From Zygnema cylindricum (taxonomy: Eukaryota; Streptophyta; Zygnematophyceae; Zygnematales; Zygnemataceae): a stretch of 64,000 nt of DNA. This document shows, one piece after another, positions 53,838 to 64,000 of this stretch. The translations under genes were made by a program, and so were the position numbers. The stretch covers positions 33,263 to 97,262 of the forward strand of contig JBBHKE010003463.1 of the NCBI GenBank assembly GCA_037447655.1. Reading direction: 5' to 3'. Under the pieces are notes generated by a model that saw only the letters and a list, made by a program, of their open reading frames with translations, ran no database searches and was not told the origin of the DNA. Every line of letters starts with the position of its first letter. The first letter of the stretch is position 1.

Positions 53838-55266
53838 AGCCGTCGCAAAAGCCACGTGCCTTCGAATAAAGTGGACTACGTGTTCTCCAATTATCCGAAA
53901 GCTCGAGGTTTTCTTCTCATAAACGACGACTTGCTTTTGAATTAGTGGAATTTTGTCGGCGCGGATAAGGTGAGTTTGAACTAATTTTGCAAGTTTTAAA
54001 CATCGGAGTTCGAGTTTTCAATCGTCAGTCTTCCTAAAGTCGGTTTTTGTCTGTTGTGGAACCCTTTTCATCCACCTGCAAATTTATACTATTGATATTT
54101 TTTGGAGAAATAGAGTTCTAGGAACAAAATATTGAAAAATTTCCCAAATTTCTCATGTTTTATCAGTTTCGGAAAGGTAATGCCTGGGTATACGAGTTCA
54201 TAAACTCATCATTTCCCCCGTTTCGTGAAATGGAATAAACGCAGGATAAGATCTGGTTCTCAAAGGACGTGACATTAGTCGATATGACTACCCTGTTACC
54301 ATTTGATAAAATAGACTGGTGCACCAAACCCAAGTTTTATCAACCATTGATGAAAGCCTTGGCAGATATTCCAAGTTCATATATCGACCGATTTAATGAG
54401 TATCTCGCAATAGCTCTACCGGGCCCTCCAGGAACTGAGCCGAAGGCGATAATCAAAACCTTGGCGAAAACTCCTCGTGTAAGAGGTTATGTGAAGTACG
54501 TTTATGACATTTTTTATATTCCTATGCGAATTGTTTCGTCTATTTCAGAGCTCGTGCCTTATTATATTCGTGCAAATGTTTTTAGCGAGGTGAGCTTCGT
54601 GGTCTCTTCGACTAATGTCTACGTGGCAAAGTTGTGGATATCATCCTTTTGCTTTTAAGGGCTTGGCTTGTGTCTGGGATGTGAAGAATTAAATTGAAAT
54701 TTTGCCTGGAGCATTTAGAAGAGGTTTATTTCCCCAATAATGATAAATTCTATGTGTTTGGTGGAAAATCTTTACTTGCAGTTATACTGGCGTTCCAACT
54801 TTTTTACCTGTAAGTTTGTTTGAAGGACTTTTTAAGGATAGGATTGTTTGTTTGTGGTAAATATTGTGTACTTTAAAGTATCATATCCATGGAATATCAA
54901 ATCATGGCCATGGTTTTCATGGAAAAATATGACACGTCGGTGGAACTCGGATTTTCACCTATTTTTCCAAAAAAAAAAAAACATGGACTGATTTTTCATG
55001 GTGTTTTTTTTGTTCAGGTGGCCATCCCAATGATGTTGTATTCCACAGAGCATCCAGAGCACTGGGACCCAAATGCTCTACAAAGGGTGTCATATCTTTG
55101 GGAGAGGAACCGCAGCAGGCCATGGACTACTTATGATACTCATCTTCATGCATATCATCCATGGAAAACATCTGACGGCGCACAATTTAACCGCATTTTG
55201 GGATCCATGTCCAAAGGAGATCCCACTTTAAAGGCTCTTAACTGTTCTCTCTGTTATTTTGGATGA
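53838..55266 (+). pseudogene. Broken multi-exon host gene copy, possibly STELLO/DUF288-like glycosyltransferase
   Basis: Four candidate exons: about 53838-53969, 54245-54589, 54782-54809 and 55018-55266, all with GT..AG borders. Exon 1 reads VFSNYPKARGFLLINDDLLLN then TAG (53943-53945), then WNFVGADK. Exon 2 gives DKIWFSKDVTLVD..YIRANVFSE. The 28-nt exon 3 (LYWRSNFF) leaves exon 4 (VAIPMMLYSTEHPEHWDPNA..LWERNRSRPW) one base out of frame. The ND-D and DKxKIW-type segments recall STELLO/DUF288 glycosyltransferase-like proteins, but only from memory. Nonsense codon plus frame conflict suggest a pseudogene. The alternatives are wrong exon borders or an unknown family. Confidence 0.4.
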
Positions 55267-57260
55267 AGTTACATAAAATTTTTGCTATATTAGTTACTTA
55301 CAGATGAAACTACAATTACAAATATACGAAAATGAATTACAAAAAAAATACTCATAGCCACAAGGATAATATGACACGCATTCTATTGCGTTTGGTTTGC
55401 AAACCTATCACTATACTGCAATAAGATAAGGTGTGTACTATAATAAGTTAATTAATAATCGAAACAGGGGGTATGGTGGAATTGGGAAACAAGAGAGACG
55501 CTGAATTATTATAATTGAAACCTACATGGAAATTTAGGAGGTGACAGTTAGAGATTTCTAAAAAATCCCAAAACATAAAAAAAAACTGAAAAGTCCAATT
55601 CATGGAGCCCAAGATGAACAATGGACAGGCAGTCTTGAACCAAATTCTGTGATATAACACTAATAGACTAGTTGGAGAGACGTAACAAAAGCTATTTTTT
55701 CAACACTGTTATTGGGTAGTACACAATTTTCATTGTAAATAAACATTTTGTATCTTATGTAAATTTTAGAAAGGTACAACAAATGCTTCCAAATCATAGT
55801 ATTATTATATTTTGTACATTATCCAAAATTGCTGAAATTCTATCGAAGAAATTAATCTATGATATATAGATAGTCTTATTAAGTGGTTGAAATTACACAA
55901 TTAGTAACGATCTATTCTTGTATTTGATAATTGCATGAAACATTGTTATTAATCACCTTGCTATTTGTGACGCGAGGATAAAATAAGTGTGTTTATCTTA
56001 CAAACTTATAGCTGTCACAATACAAGTTACCGCAAGACAAAAATCTGTTAGTATTAGGATTGTGAGGGTTCAACCTCCCTCTGCCCACGAGCGGTAGGAC
56101 CTCTCTGTCTCGATATGTATTTCTAGTAATCTGGAGTAATATGTTTTGTTGTATTTACACAGCTCTTTTTTTGTACATTAAATTTATTTCTATGGTGGTT
56201 TGAATAAATGTGCTCAATACCTGCCTCAAGCTGACCTCTTCCCTTGCGATTACTTGTTTGGTTTTTTTTCCTTTATTTTTCCTTTTTTTCGAAAATTAAA
56301 CTAGTTTGTGTTTTATTTTGTACTTTATCTAAGGCAAAATGTGTTAGGTAGAGTCTAAATTGGGCCAAGGGTGAGAATAGCTTGTTCTTAAATGTAGTTG
56401 TGTTTATAGATTTGGTAATTTACAAAGGATTCTATCATCAAGTGAGTGCAATATAGACTTGAACAAATATTTTTGTTGTATAGGAAGGCATAAAAGTGGA
56501 ATATTTCATTGTAGTTGTCTCATTTATGGTGGATTTATTTTCATATCAACATCTTGAGGTTCACTAACCAGGATGGAGCTCAGAAAAAAAGGAAAGTAAA
56601 AAAAAAAAAAAGGTAATCCGTTGAATTTTGTGTATTATAACAATGCTTTCTATTTTTGCTATCTATTACAATATCATTCCATTGCCACGAATCTGAGTGA
56701 CATTTAGCAAAATTTGTGATATAATTTAGGAAAATGAAGACATTTTCGTTCTCAATCATTTGTTTTTGACGACTTTGGAAACAAAGTTGGCACATTGGCT
56801 GGCTACCGGAGCAACACCATTTGTCATTGATACAATGTACAAACAACTTTGAAATATGAGGTTTTTGTCATTGTCCAGTCGCGGCCGATGCGGTTTAACG
56901 GACAGATATAGAAACTGATGAATTTTCAATCCCGGTGGTTGTTCCAGTTGGTACGTCAAAGACTCTATTATCTCAATTGTACGGACAGGCCTATCCAGCA
57001 ACTGAAGTAGCTTGGGGGGAGAGTGTTTGCTATTGTTGGAGAAGATTCTTAGATAGGAGAGAAAATTGACCAGGAACTAGCTATACATCTCGTCTGTAAG
57101 AATCAGCGTGACCCTTGTGGCGTTGTGTGGCTAGTTCCTTTGTTGTTGAGTTACCAACCAGCTTGACTGTAACTAGTGTTCCTTTTGAGGGAATAATACT
57201 ATAATAGGCTCTTTTGTACCCAAATTGTCACCTAGTGTGAGGGGTCTTGTACTTTGTACC
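55267..57260. other. AT-rich gene-free stretch, possible LTR remnant at its right end
   Basis: No coding signal recognised. At 57013-57029 a purine tract GGGGGGAGAG is followed by TGTTTGCTATTGTTGGAG. That is the usual look of a polypurine tract and LTR start. About 235 bases follow before copia F begins, so this may be an unrelated LTR remnant. Otherwise nothing notable. Confidence 0.35.
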
Positions 57261-57736
57261 TAATAGATTAGCGGCCATAACAAAGAAAATGGATTTAAGG
57301 CAAAGGAACAGGAAAGAGTACAACGTACATAAAGGGGACAAAAGGTAAAAGACAGTAAGAACAAATGTGACTGTCGTGAACTCAAGTTCAATAATAATTG
57401 ATCAAAAAAGACAATGAGATGTTTGAGTTTTATAGTTGAACTCAAACATGTAAGACGCACTACACAATAGTGGAGGTACGACTAATCTAAGTACATCCAA
57501 TAAGTGGAACTATTCTAGGTATATCTAGAAGTGGAGGTACAACTAGTTAAAAAGATTCCAAAAGTTAATAGGAATCTTTCTACGCTAAAACATCATTTAC
57601 AAGTAAGGTACAACAAGTACATGGACACTAATTAAAGTGGTACACTTAAGACTTAGTGTTCTAGGACTTTAATCATAATGAAAGAACTAACTAAAACATC
57701 GTGGTTTAATAGTAAGTGGGATATTGTATTCCAATA
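57261..57736 (-). repeat. 3' LTR of copia F
   Basis: Minus strand begins TATTGGAATACAATATCCC after a purine run GAGGGGGGG and ends CCGCTAATCTATTA. It matches 62369-62843 nearly base for base. Confidence 0.88.
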
Positions 57737-57762
57737 CCCCCCCTCGATTAAAGCATAAAGTT

Positions 57763-59886
57763 TTAGCCACGTAGGCCGGAAGAGAGAATATGTTTGTCGA
57801 AGGAAGGGCGAGGAAGAGGTTTGGTAAGAAAGTCGGCAAGTTGATTAAAGGTAGAGCAATGAGAAAAAGAGACCATACCGTCCACAATTTTTTCAAGCGT
57901 AAAATGATATTGTATATCGATATGCTTCGTTCGTGTATGGTGGATAGGATTTTTCATGTGGGCGAGAGCCCCTTGAGAATCACAAAAGATAGGAGTGGGA
58001 GTAGTTTGATGAAAGGAAAAGTCAGTGAGAAGGCGACGAAGCCAAATGGCAGTTTTAGTGGCAGAGGTACCAGCCATGTACTCGGCTTCGGTAGATGAGA
58101 GAGCAACGGTTTGTTATTTTCGAGACGACCATGAGACAAGACCACCACCAAGTGAGAAACAAACCCCAAAAATAGAGCGGCGTTCATCAGTTTGATTCCC
58201 CTAGTCCACATCACAAAATCCAACAAGAGAGGAATGAGGAAGAGAAAAAGAAGGAGAGGAAGAATAAGATGGGGAAGCGGAAGGAGGGGGAGAAAATGTG
58301 AGGCGAAGATGTTTGGTGCCTTTCAGGTATCTAAGAACTCGTTTTGCCGCATCGAGATGAGTGGGAGTCGCACAATGGGAAAATTGGGATAAGATGCACA
58401 CAGCAATGCAAATGTCCGGACGAGACCCCAACTTGGCATACATCAATTTTCCCACAATAGACCGGTAGAGGGACCCTACTTCTCCTTGGGCATTCCTATC
58501 GGAGACTTCTTTTCTAAGTGTGGTATTAGGATCAAGAGGTTTAGAGACAGGATTACAATCGGACATGCCAAAGGTATCTAAAAGATCGACAATATAATGT
58601 TCTTGACTCATCTCTAATAATTGTTTTGACCTATTCCTTGTAATGCTAATACCTAAACAATAATCAAGGTCACCTAAATCAATCATTGGCCAATGGGACG
58701 CTAGCATGACCTTGACTTTGTTAATTTCCGATTTACTGGGACCAGCAAGGATTAAATCATCAGCGTAAATAATAATGATTACTAAAATGTCAACTGTGCC
58801 TTTAATGTAAATACCAGGATCTGCGCTAATTTCTTTGAAACCATCTTTTAATAAAGCAGAGACAAGCGTTTTGTGGCAGAAACCATCTTTTAACAAAGCA
58901 GAGACAAGCGTTTTGTGCCACACACGTGGCGCCTTCTTAAAACCATAAATTGATATATTTAAGCAACAAACCAAAGATTCTTGTCCAACTAGAGAGTAAT
59001 CTGGAGCCTGATCCATATAAATATCTTCTTCTAGAGTCCTGTGCAAAAAGGCAGTTTTGACGTCGAGCTGTTGAAGTTCCCAAACGTGGATCGCCGCCAA
59101 CGACAAAATTGTACGAATAGATTCAAATTTTGCAATAGGCGCGAAATTTTCGTTGTAATCAATTCCCTCGGTCTGCAAATATCCTTTCGTTACAAGACCC
59201 ACCTTATAGCTTTCAACAGTTCCATTTGCAATTTTTTTTCCTTAAAAAACCCATTTTGTACTAATACCATGTGGATTAGGTGGCAGTGCACAAAGCGTCC
59301 AAGTTTGGTTAGTCATTAATGCTTGATATTCGTCATTAGCCGCCAAATGCCACTTGTCTGCATCTGGACGCTTGAGAGCAATTTTCAATGTAAGTGGTGG
59401 ATCTTTGACATTAGCAAGATTGGTGTGAGGAAGATTTTGAGTCACCTTCAAAGTGGGACATACAGAGCGAGTACTGCATCTTACAATTTCTTGAATTGGA
59501 GCCGCGATCAAAAGATTTGTCGTGGAAGTATGTACAAGTGGATTTCCCAAACTTGGGGCGAAAGGTCGCGCCAAAGAAGTCGTCGGATTTGTTTGAACAA
59601 AGTTTGATTCTAGCTGTACGCTGTCCGCCCGCATTAATGACGACAACTGTAAGTCGTTTGTCGCTAGTAAATGTTGGTCCTGAGGCGTAATTTCCGCGTG
59701 GTTGGTTGGCGCACGTGAAATTTGGTCCAGAGGCGTATTGTCATCATTTTTGGTCGGCGCGCCAACTGTGATTTGGTCATGATTTCTCGTTTGTAATATG
59801 GGCGCAGATTTCGCGCCAAGTTCAGCGGCCACAAGAGTTTCCAATCTGACAAAATTTATTAAAACCAAATTGATCGATTCTGTCAA
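57763..59886 (-). pseudogene. Reverse transcriptase and RNase H of copia F
   Basis: From 59886 the frame gives a variable linker, then RT: DADKWHLAANDEYQALMTNQTW, a break near 59240 (WVF-stop), VTKGYLQTEGIDYNENFAP, LQQLDVKTAFLHRTLEEDIYM, IYGFKKAPRVWHKTL and IIYADDLILAGPSKSE, with YADD in place of YVDD. A 42-bp tandem duplication (58848-58918) repeats KTLVSALLKDGF. RNase H follows (VGFCDVD near 58205, then CDSQGALAHMKNPIHH and LADFLTKPLPRP at 57763-57980) with a frame change. Confidence 0.85.
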
Positions 59887-60367
59887 AGTGGTCGTCGGAT
59901 TGTTAGGAGTAAAAAAATGAGGGATTAGAGGATCAGCGGATGATATTTCTATAGGTAAATTAAAGGTGAGAGGTGTGACAGGGAGATTTGGTACGAGGTG
60001 GCGAATAAGTGGGTCTTTATTAAAGATAACGACACGTGAAATAATGATACAATGCGTTTGAAGGCATTATATTCGATACACTTTGGAATGGGGGGCGTAA
60101 CCAACAAATATATCTTTGATGGCCTTTGCACCCCATTTTCCATCGTTGTTTGTAAGATTTTTGTAGTAGGCCTCACTTCCAAAAATGCGGAAGTGAGAAA
60201 CATTTGGTTTCTGTTTATGTCATGCCTCAAAGGGAGTTTTGTTTTTGACGGCCGATGTGGGTGACCTATTTCGGACATAACAAGTCGTTAGTAATGCTTC
60301 AGCCCAAAAAGATTGAAGTAAGGAAGCAAAATGCATCATTGACCGAGCCATATCGGCAAGAGTTCAG

Positions 60368-61290
60368 TTAAGTCTTTCGCCATCCCCATTTTGTTGAGGA
60401 GTATGTTGCAGATAATTTATGGATTATGCCACATAATGCTAAAAATTCCGAGAAGTCTTGCGACATATATTCCCCCCCATTATCACTTCTTAGCATTTTT
60501 ATCCGAGAGGAGAATTGATTTTCAACAAGGGACTTAAAGGTTTTGAAATGAGAAAAAGCTTCAGATTTGTTTTTCATGAGATATACGTGAGTGAATCGTG
60601 AATTATCATCAATAAACGTAATGAAATACACAAAGCCACTCAAACTTGGTACTCTCATAGGTCCACATACATCACTAGAAATTAAATCAAGAGGAAACTT
60701 TGATTCGGAAAAAAAAATTGGAAAAGGTAATCGAGGCATTTTGCCAATAATACAACCATGGCAAAAAATCAAGATGTTTTGCATCAAATGAATCTAAGCC
60801 TAAAACAAGGCCTTTACTAAGAGACGCTAAACTTTGCCTATTTAGATGGCCATATCGTAAATGCCATTTGTGAAAACAAGAGGAGGAAGGAGAAGAATTT
60901 GCAACATTTGCATGTGCTAAGTCTCTAAAGGATTTCAAAACGTAGAGATTACCACATTTAATCCCCTTTCCAAGGGAAATGTGGTTTGACGAAAAAAACT
61001 GGAAGTCGATTTCGGAAATGACTGTGAAACTACCATTTCTGAGTGCCGTACCCACAAAGAAAAGATTTTTCTTGAGTTGGGGAACGAAGTAAATGTTCTC
61101 CAAAATGAGTGGCTCAGAACTACTCGGGTTAATGACCACCTGTCCAACAAAATTTAACGTAAAGACAGCGTTATTTCGAAGTAATATCCGTACAAGAGCA
61201 GAAAGCATAACAAGATTTGTCATGATGGATTTGGAACATGACATGTGGTGCGAGGCACCAACATCTATTAGCCAATCATGATTGTTACCT
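60368..61290 (-). pseudogene. Protease-integrase of copia F
   Basis: Protease site WLIDVGASHHM at about 61255-61285, so DSGA has become DVGA. Integrase zinc binding HKWHLRYGHLNRQSLASL lies near 60850. The core SDVCGPMRVPSLSG, TFIDDNSRFTHVYL and LRSDNGGEYMSQDF (60470-60700) shows the D positions. The glutamate region is degenerate (KWGWRKT). The zinc-domain C residues are partly lost (FLPWLYYWQN). Confidence 0.8.
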
Positions 61291-61441
61291 GAAGGATGGA
61301 AAGCGTATCATAGTCCATTGGAGGGATGGGAGCAGGTACAGAATTGGTGTGGTTGAAAGGCAGTACGTCTGGAATCGCTGCGTCACATTGAAAGAGGGGC
61401 GGAGGTACAATTGGCACAAATTGAAAATGAGGCGACATATT

Positions 61442-62386
61442 TTACCAAAGGGGAGGAGGCCCATAACCACCGTATAAAAGAGTCATGAGTGCTGCAGTCG
61501 CGTGTCCAACCCGATTGTACGCGACAGGCGGATTGGGCGGCGCTCTTGGATTTGGAGCGTTGTTTTTGTTCTGACCGCCGCCGTCGGCGCTTGACGCACG
61601 TTCACGTTTGCAAGCGAGAATAGGACACGCGTCGATGCGATGATCTTTCTCTTTGCAGTATCTGCAAAAAGTAAAAGATCCTGCAGCACCTGTAAAAGAT
61701 TTGTTTAAAACAAAAGTAGTTAGCGCTGTGGAAACAAATGATGTCACATGTTTTTTTAATTTTTGTCTACTTTCTTCATAAACGAGCTGATTAGTTAAAT
61801 CACGTAAGGTGACATTCATAGGATTTTTGTCAATCGTACCAACAAGGGACTCAAAATTGGGCGGCAATCCTGCCAAAATTACGCTAATGAGATCTTTATG
61901 AGTCACAATATAATTAATGAATTTTTAATGACTAGCATATGATTGTACTTTTTGTATAAAAGAAAACATATCTTCGGACTTATCCTTTTCGAAGAGAATA
62001 AATTCTCGTCGAAGAGCCTAAGGATGCGGCCACGTGTCGGTTTCTTATGCAGCGCACAAAATTCGCCACGCTTCATTAGCGGTTGTGGCGCTTCGTACAA
62101 GATTTACGATTGTTCCATCCAATGAAAAAATAACGCGAGACAAGGCGACGGCGTCCTTTTCTCTCCACGCAATGATTGCAATCTGGGCGGCCGCAAAATC
62201 ATCGTCATCCTCATCTGGCAAAATTGGAATGATGACATCTCCTATGACGTGGCTCCATAGTTTTTCAAAACTGAATAAATGTTGGATTAGAAACTTCAAG
62301 TTGTAAAAATCGTGTCCTTTAAATTTATGTACTGAGTTTGACACGGCCGAAGCTGTGGGCCCATAACCTAATAGATTAGCGGCCAT
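61442..62386 (-). pseudogene. gag of copia F
   Basis: The frame starts MAANLLGYGPTASAVS at 62386, inside the LTR, and reads across the primer site. Gag features: KFKGHDFYNLKFLIQHLF, AIIAWREKDAVALSRVIFSLD, stop near 62045. A second frame gives LISVILAGLPPNFESLVGTID and the zinc knuckle CRYCKEKDHRIDAC (61625-61670, C-X2-C-X4-H-X4-C intact). Stops and frame changes make it non-functional. Confidence 0.8.
62355..62368 (-). other. Primer-binding site of copia F
   Basis: Minus strand GGTTATGGGCCCAC follows the LTR end, 14 bases of the same initiator-tRNA anticodon-arm complement, though this is a different copia lineage. Confidence 0.75.
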
Positions 62387-62843
62387 AACAAAGAAAATTA
62401 ATTTAAGGCAAAGGAATAGGAGAGAGTACAACGTACATAAAGAGGACAAAAGGTAAAAGACAAAAAGAACAAATGTGACTGTCGTGAACTCAAGTTCAAT
62501 AATAATTGATCAAAAAAGACAATGAGACGTTTGAGTTTTATAGTTGAACTCAAACGTGTAAGACGCACTACACAATAGGTGAGGTATGACTAATCTAGGT
62601 ACATCCAATAAGTGGAACTATTCTAGGTATATCTAGAAGTGGAGGTACAACTAGTTAAAAAGATTCAAAAGTTAGTGGGAATCTTTCTACGCTAAAACAT
62701 CATTTACAAATAAGGTAAAACAAGTACATGGACACTAATTAAAATGGTACAGTTAAGACTTAGTGTTCTAGGAATTTAATCATAATGAAAGAACTAACTA
62801 AAACATTGTGGTTTAATAGTAAGTGGAATATCGAATTCTAATA
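62369..62843 (-). repeat. 5' LTR of copia F
   Basis: 475 bp, nearly identical to the left copy. The Gag ATG lies 18 bases from its 3' end. Confidence 0.88.
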
Positions 62844-63477
62844 GTCTCGACTTGGAATGTCAAAATGCCAGTTTAGGCGGATTTGGATATATTTTAGCCA
62901 AAATCTGCTACATCCAAATGTCAATCTCGGTCCTTTTGGTCGTAAAACCCAAAAAGAACCCTAAAAAACCCTAAAAGAACCTTAGAAAACCGTAAAAAAC
63001 CCTAAAATTTTGTAGTGTTGCTTCCAAATCAGGTTTAGTTCATCCGTCCGTCTCAAGATGATGAGCCAAACTGAAACAAAGTCACATTATGTAAAAACAC
63101 GAAATATTGAGCAATTTGTTTGAGATTTGAAGAGATAGGAAGATTTTATAGTAATGAATAAGTGAGATTTCGGAGTGAGTGGATGAAAATTGTAAAATTT
63201 TAAATTTATTAGGTGAAATTTATTGTAAAAAATTTGAATGGCAAAGATTTATAAAATATTAGAAATAATGGCGACGTAGGAAAAAACTCGAGGAAGTTTG
63301 AAAGCATTGGTGTAAAATTGGAAAAAATGTGGTAAGAATTTGGAAAAATTGTCGAGGTATTTCTTGCAATTTCGACATAATCTTTTACAAATTTACGAAC
63401 ATTGAATGATGTTTGATTAAGATTCTCAACAAAGAAAGAGAGGTTTCGAGAAATAGTAAGGCATTGAAGGAATGTAC
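62844..63477. other. AT-rich stretch without recognised gene
   Basis: A few loosely repeated AACCCTAAAA units occur at 62943-63010, resembling but not matching plant telomere repeats. No coding signal is seen. Confidence 0.4.
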
Positions 63478-63719
63478 CATAGTTCAAAAGTAGGTGAAAG
63501 TAGGCCCATACAATATGCCTATTGTACGCAAAACATACAATATGACCTTAAGACCCATATTGTATTCGAACCTATTCGGACCAATTAAAACATTCAGACC
63601 AAAAAAATTTGTTTACACCGTCAAATTTGGATGATCGGATGGTCACAGATCAAAGTAGCGATATAAGAAGATCACATAAAAAGCCAATAACACAACTTAC
63701 GATAAAGGCGCCGACCAAA
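63478..63719. mobile_element. hAT-like MITE, copy 3 (truncated on the right)
   Basis: Starts CATAGTTCAAAAGTAGGTG and follows copy 2 (10187-10493) with few changes through GATCACATAAAAAGCC and CGATAAAGGCGCCGACCAAAG. It then stops, where copy 2 goes on for a further 38 bases to its end. The right terminal repeat is missing. Confidence 0.75.
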
Positions 63720-64000
63720 GTGTTGGGTTATTGTCGTTTTCGCGACATTTTGCGAAGCGTCATACCAACATTTGTTTGCTTGACGCGAAGTGTCGCGTCA
63801 TCATACAAAAAGTACTACGACGTTTCGCGGTAATATTTGAAGCGTCCGCGAACGAAACATACTATTTCGTTTTGCGTCACTTGTTTGTTTCGTGCGCAGG
63901 TGTTTCAATTTGCGTGCAGGTGTGTTCGTGAAGTGACACGTGTAAAGTCAATGTTTGGAGTTAGATGTTTCGAAGGAAGAAAGCCTGTGCTCCTTCCTTC
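63720..64000. other. Unannotated end segment with CGCGA-rich palindromes
   Basis: Contains several partly complementary strings (TTTTCGCGACATTTTGCGAAGCG, GACGCGAAGTGTCGCG). No gene is recognised; an open frame continues toward the edge without known motifs. Confidence 0.3.

Larger units (their letters stand above)
57261..62843 (-). mobile_element. Ty1/copia retrotransposon F, nearly full length, minus strand
   Basis: LTRs of 476 bp (57261-57736) and 475 bp (62369-62843) flank gag, protease, integrase, RT and RNase H on the minus strand. The LTR ends are TA..TA rather than TG..CA in the visible alignment. No convincing target duplication is seen (GTACC versus GTCTC). Coding blocks carry stops and substitutions at active sites. 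It is a different copia lineage from A/B/E: shorter LTRs, YADD in RT, and a different Gag. Confidence 0.9.

Noticed and set aside
62943-63010. Telomere repeats near the right end
   Set aside because: AACCCTAAAA units are irregular with extra A bases and interruptions; too few exact CCCTAAA units to call.

Overview
The window looks like nuclear DNA of a streptophyte (plant-lineage) eukaryote. The evidence is a 12-exon plant-type subtilase with GT..AG introns, several Ty1/copia and Ty3/gypsy elements, MITEs, and interstitial telomere-like repeats mixing TTTAGGG and TTAGGG units. Long introns, DNA-transposon debris and a retrotransposon carrying a cytosine methyltransferase suggest, by inference only, a charophyte alga such as a Chara-like genome.

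Region 1, 1-13.0 kb: one apparently intact host gene on the + strand, a secreted subtilisin-like serine protease. Twelve exons splice in frame to about 798 codons with all four catalytic-site residues present. Its introns hold a (TC)n microsatellite, long T tracts, a degenerate TCCAATGT minisatellite and, in the 3.9-kb intron 10, a nest of MITEs plus a telomere-like tract.

Region 2, 13.0-16.7 kb: no gene seen; a MITE, an ATATATCG cluster and a CTG/AGTACTAG tandem array.

Region 3, 16.7-51.2 kb: a nest of LTR retrotransposons. In order: degenerate copia A (+); truncated copia B (-), whose LTR is split by a small LTR element with its own open frame; a minus-strand gypsy 5' fragment; a copia LTR piece; a second CTG array; a minus-strand copia C 3' fragment; then a plus-strand gypsy element D. 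D runs gag - C5 DNA methyltransferase (DNMT) - reverse transcriptase (RT) - second DNMT - second RT - RNase H, and continues with integrase and LTR-like sequence. A full-length copia (E) with matched LTRs and a perfect 5-bp target duplication lies inside D, between RNase H and integrase.

Region 4, 51.2-57.2 kb: GTAC-rich repeats, two or three MITEs and a broken multi-exon host-gene copy whose family is only tentatively recognised. Region 5, 57.3-62.8 kb: a nearly full-length copia F (-). Region 6, 62.8-64 kb: AT-rich DNA and a truncated MITE.

The most interesting system is the DNMT carried by gypsy element D, placed where the aspartic protease is expected. Also notable are copia elements that appear to prime on the anticodon arm of initiator tRNA-Met, start Gag inside the LTR and read through the primer site.
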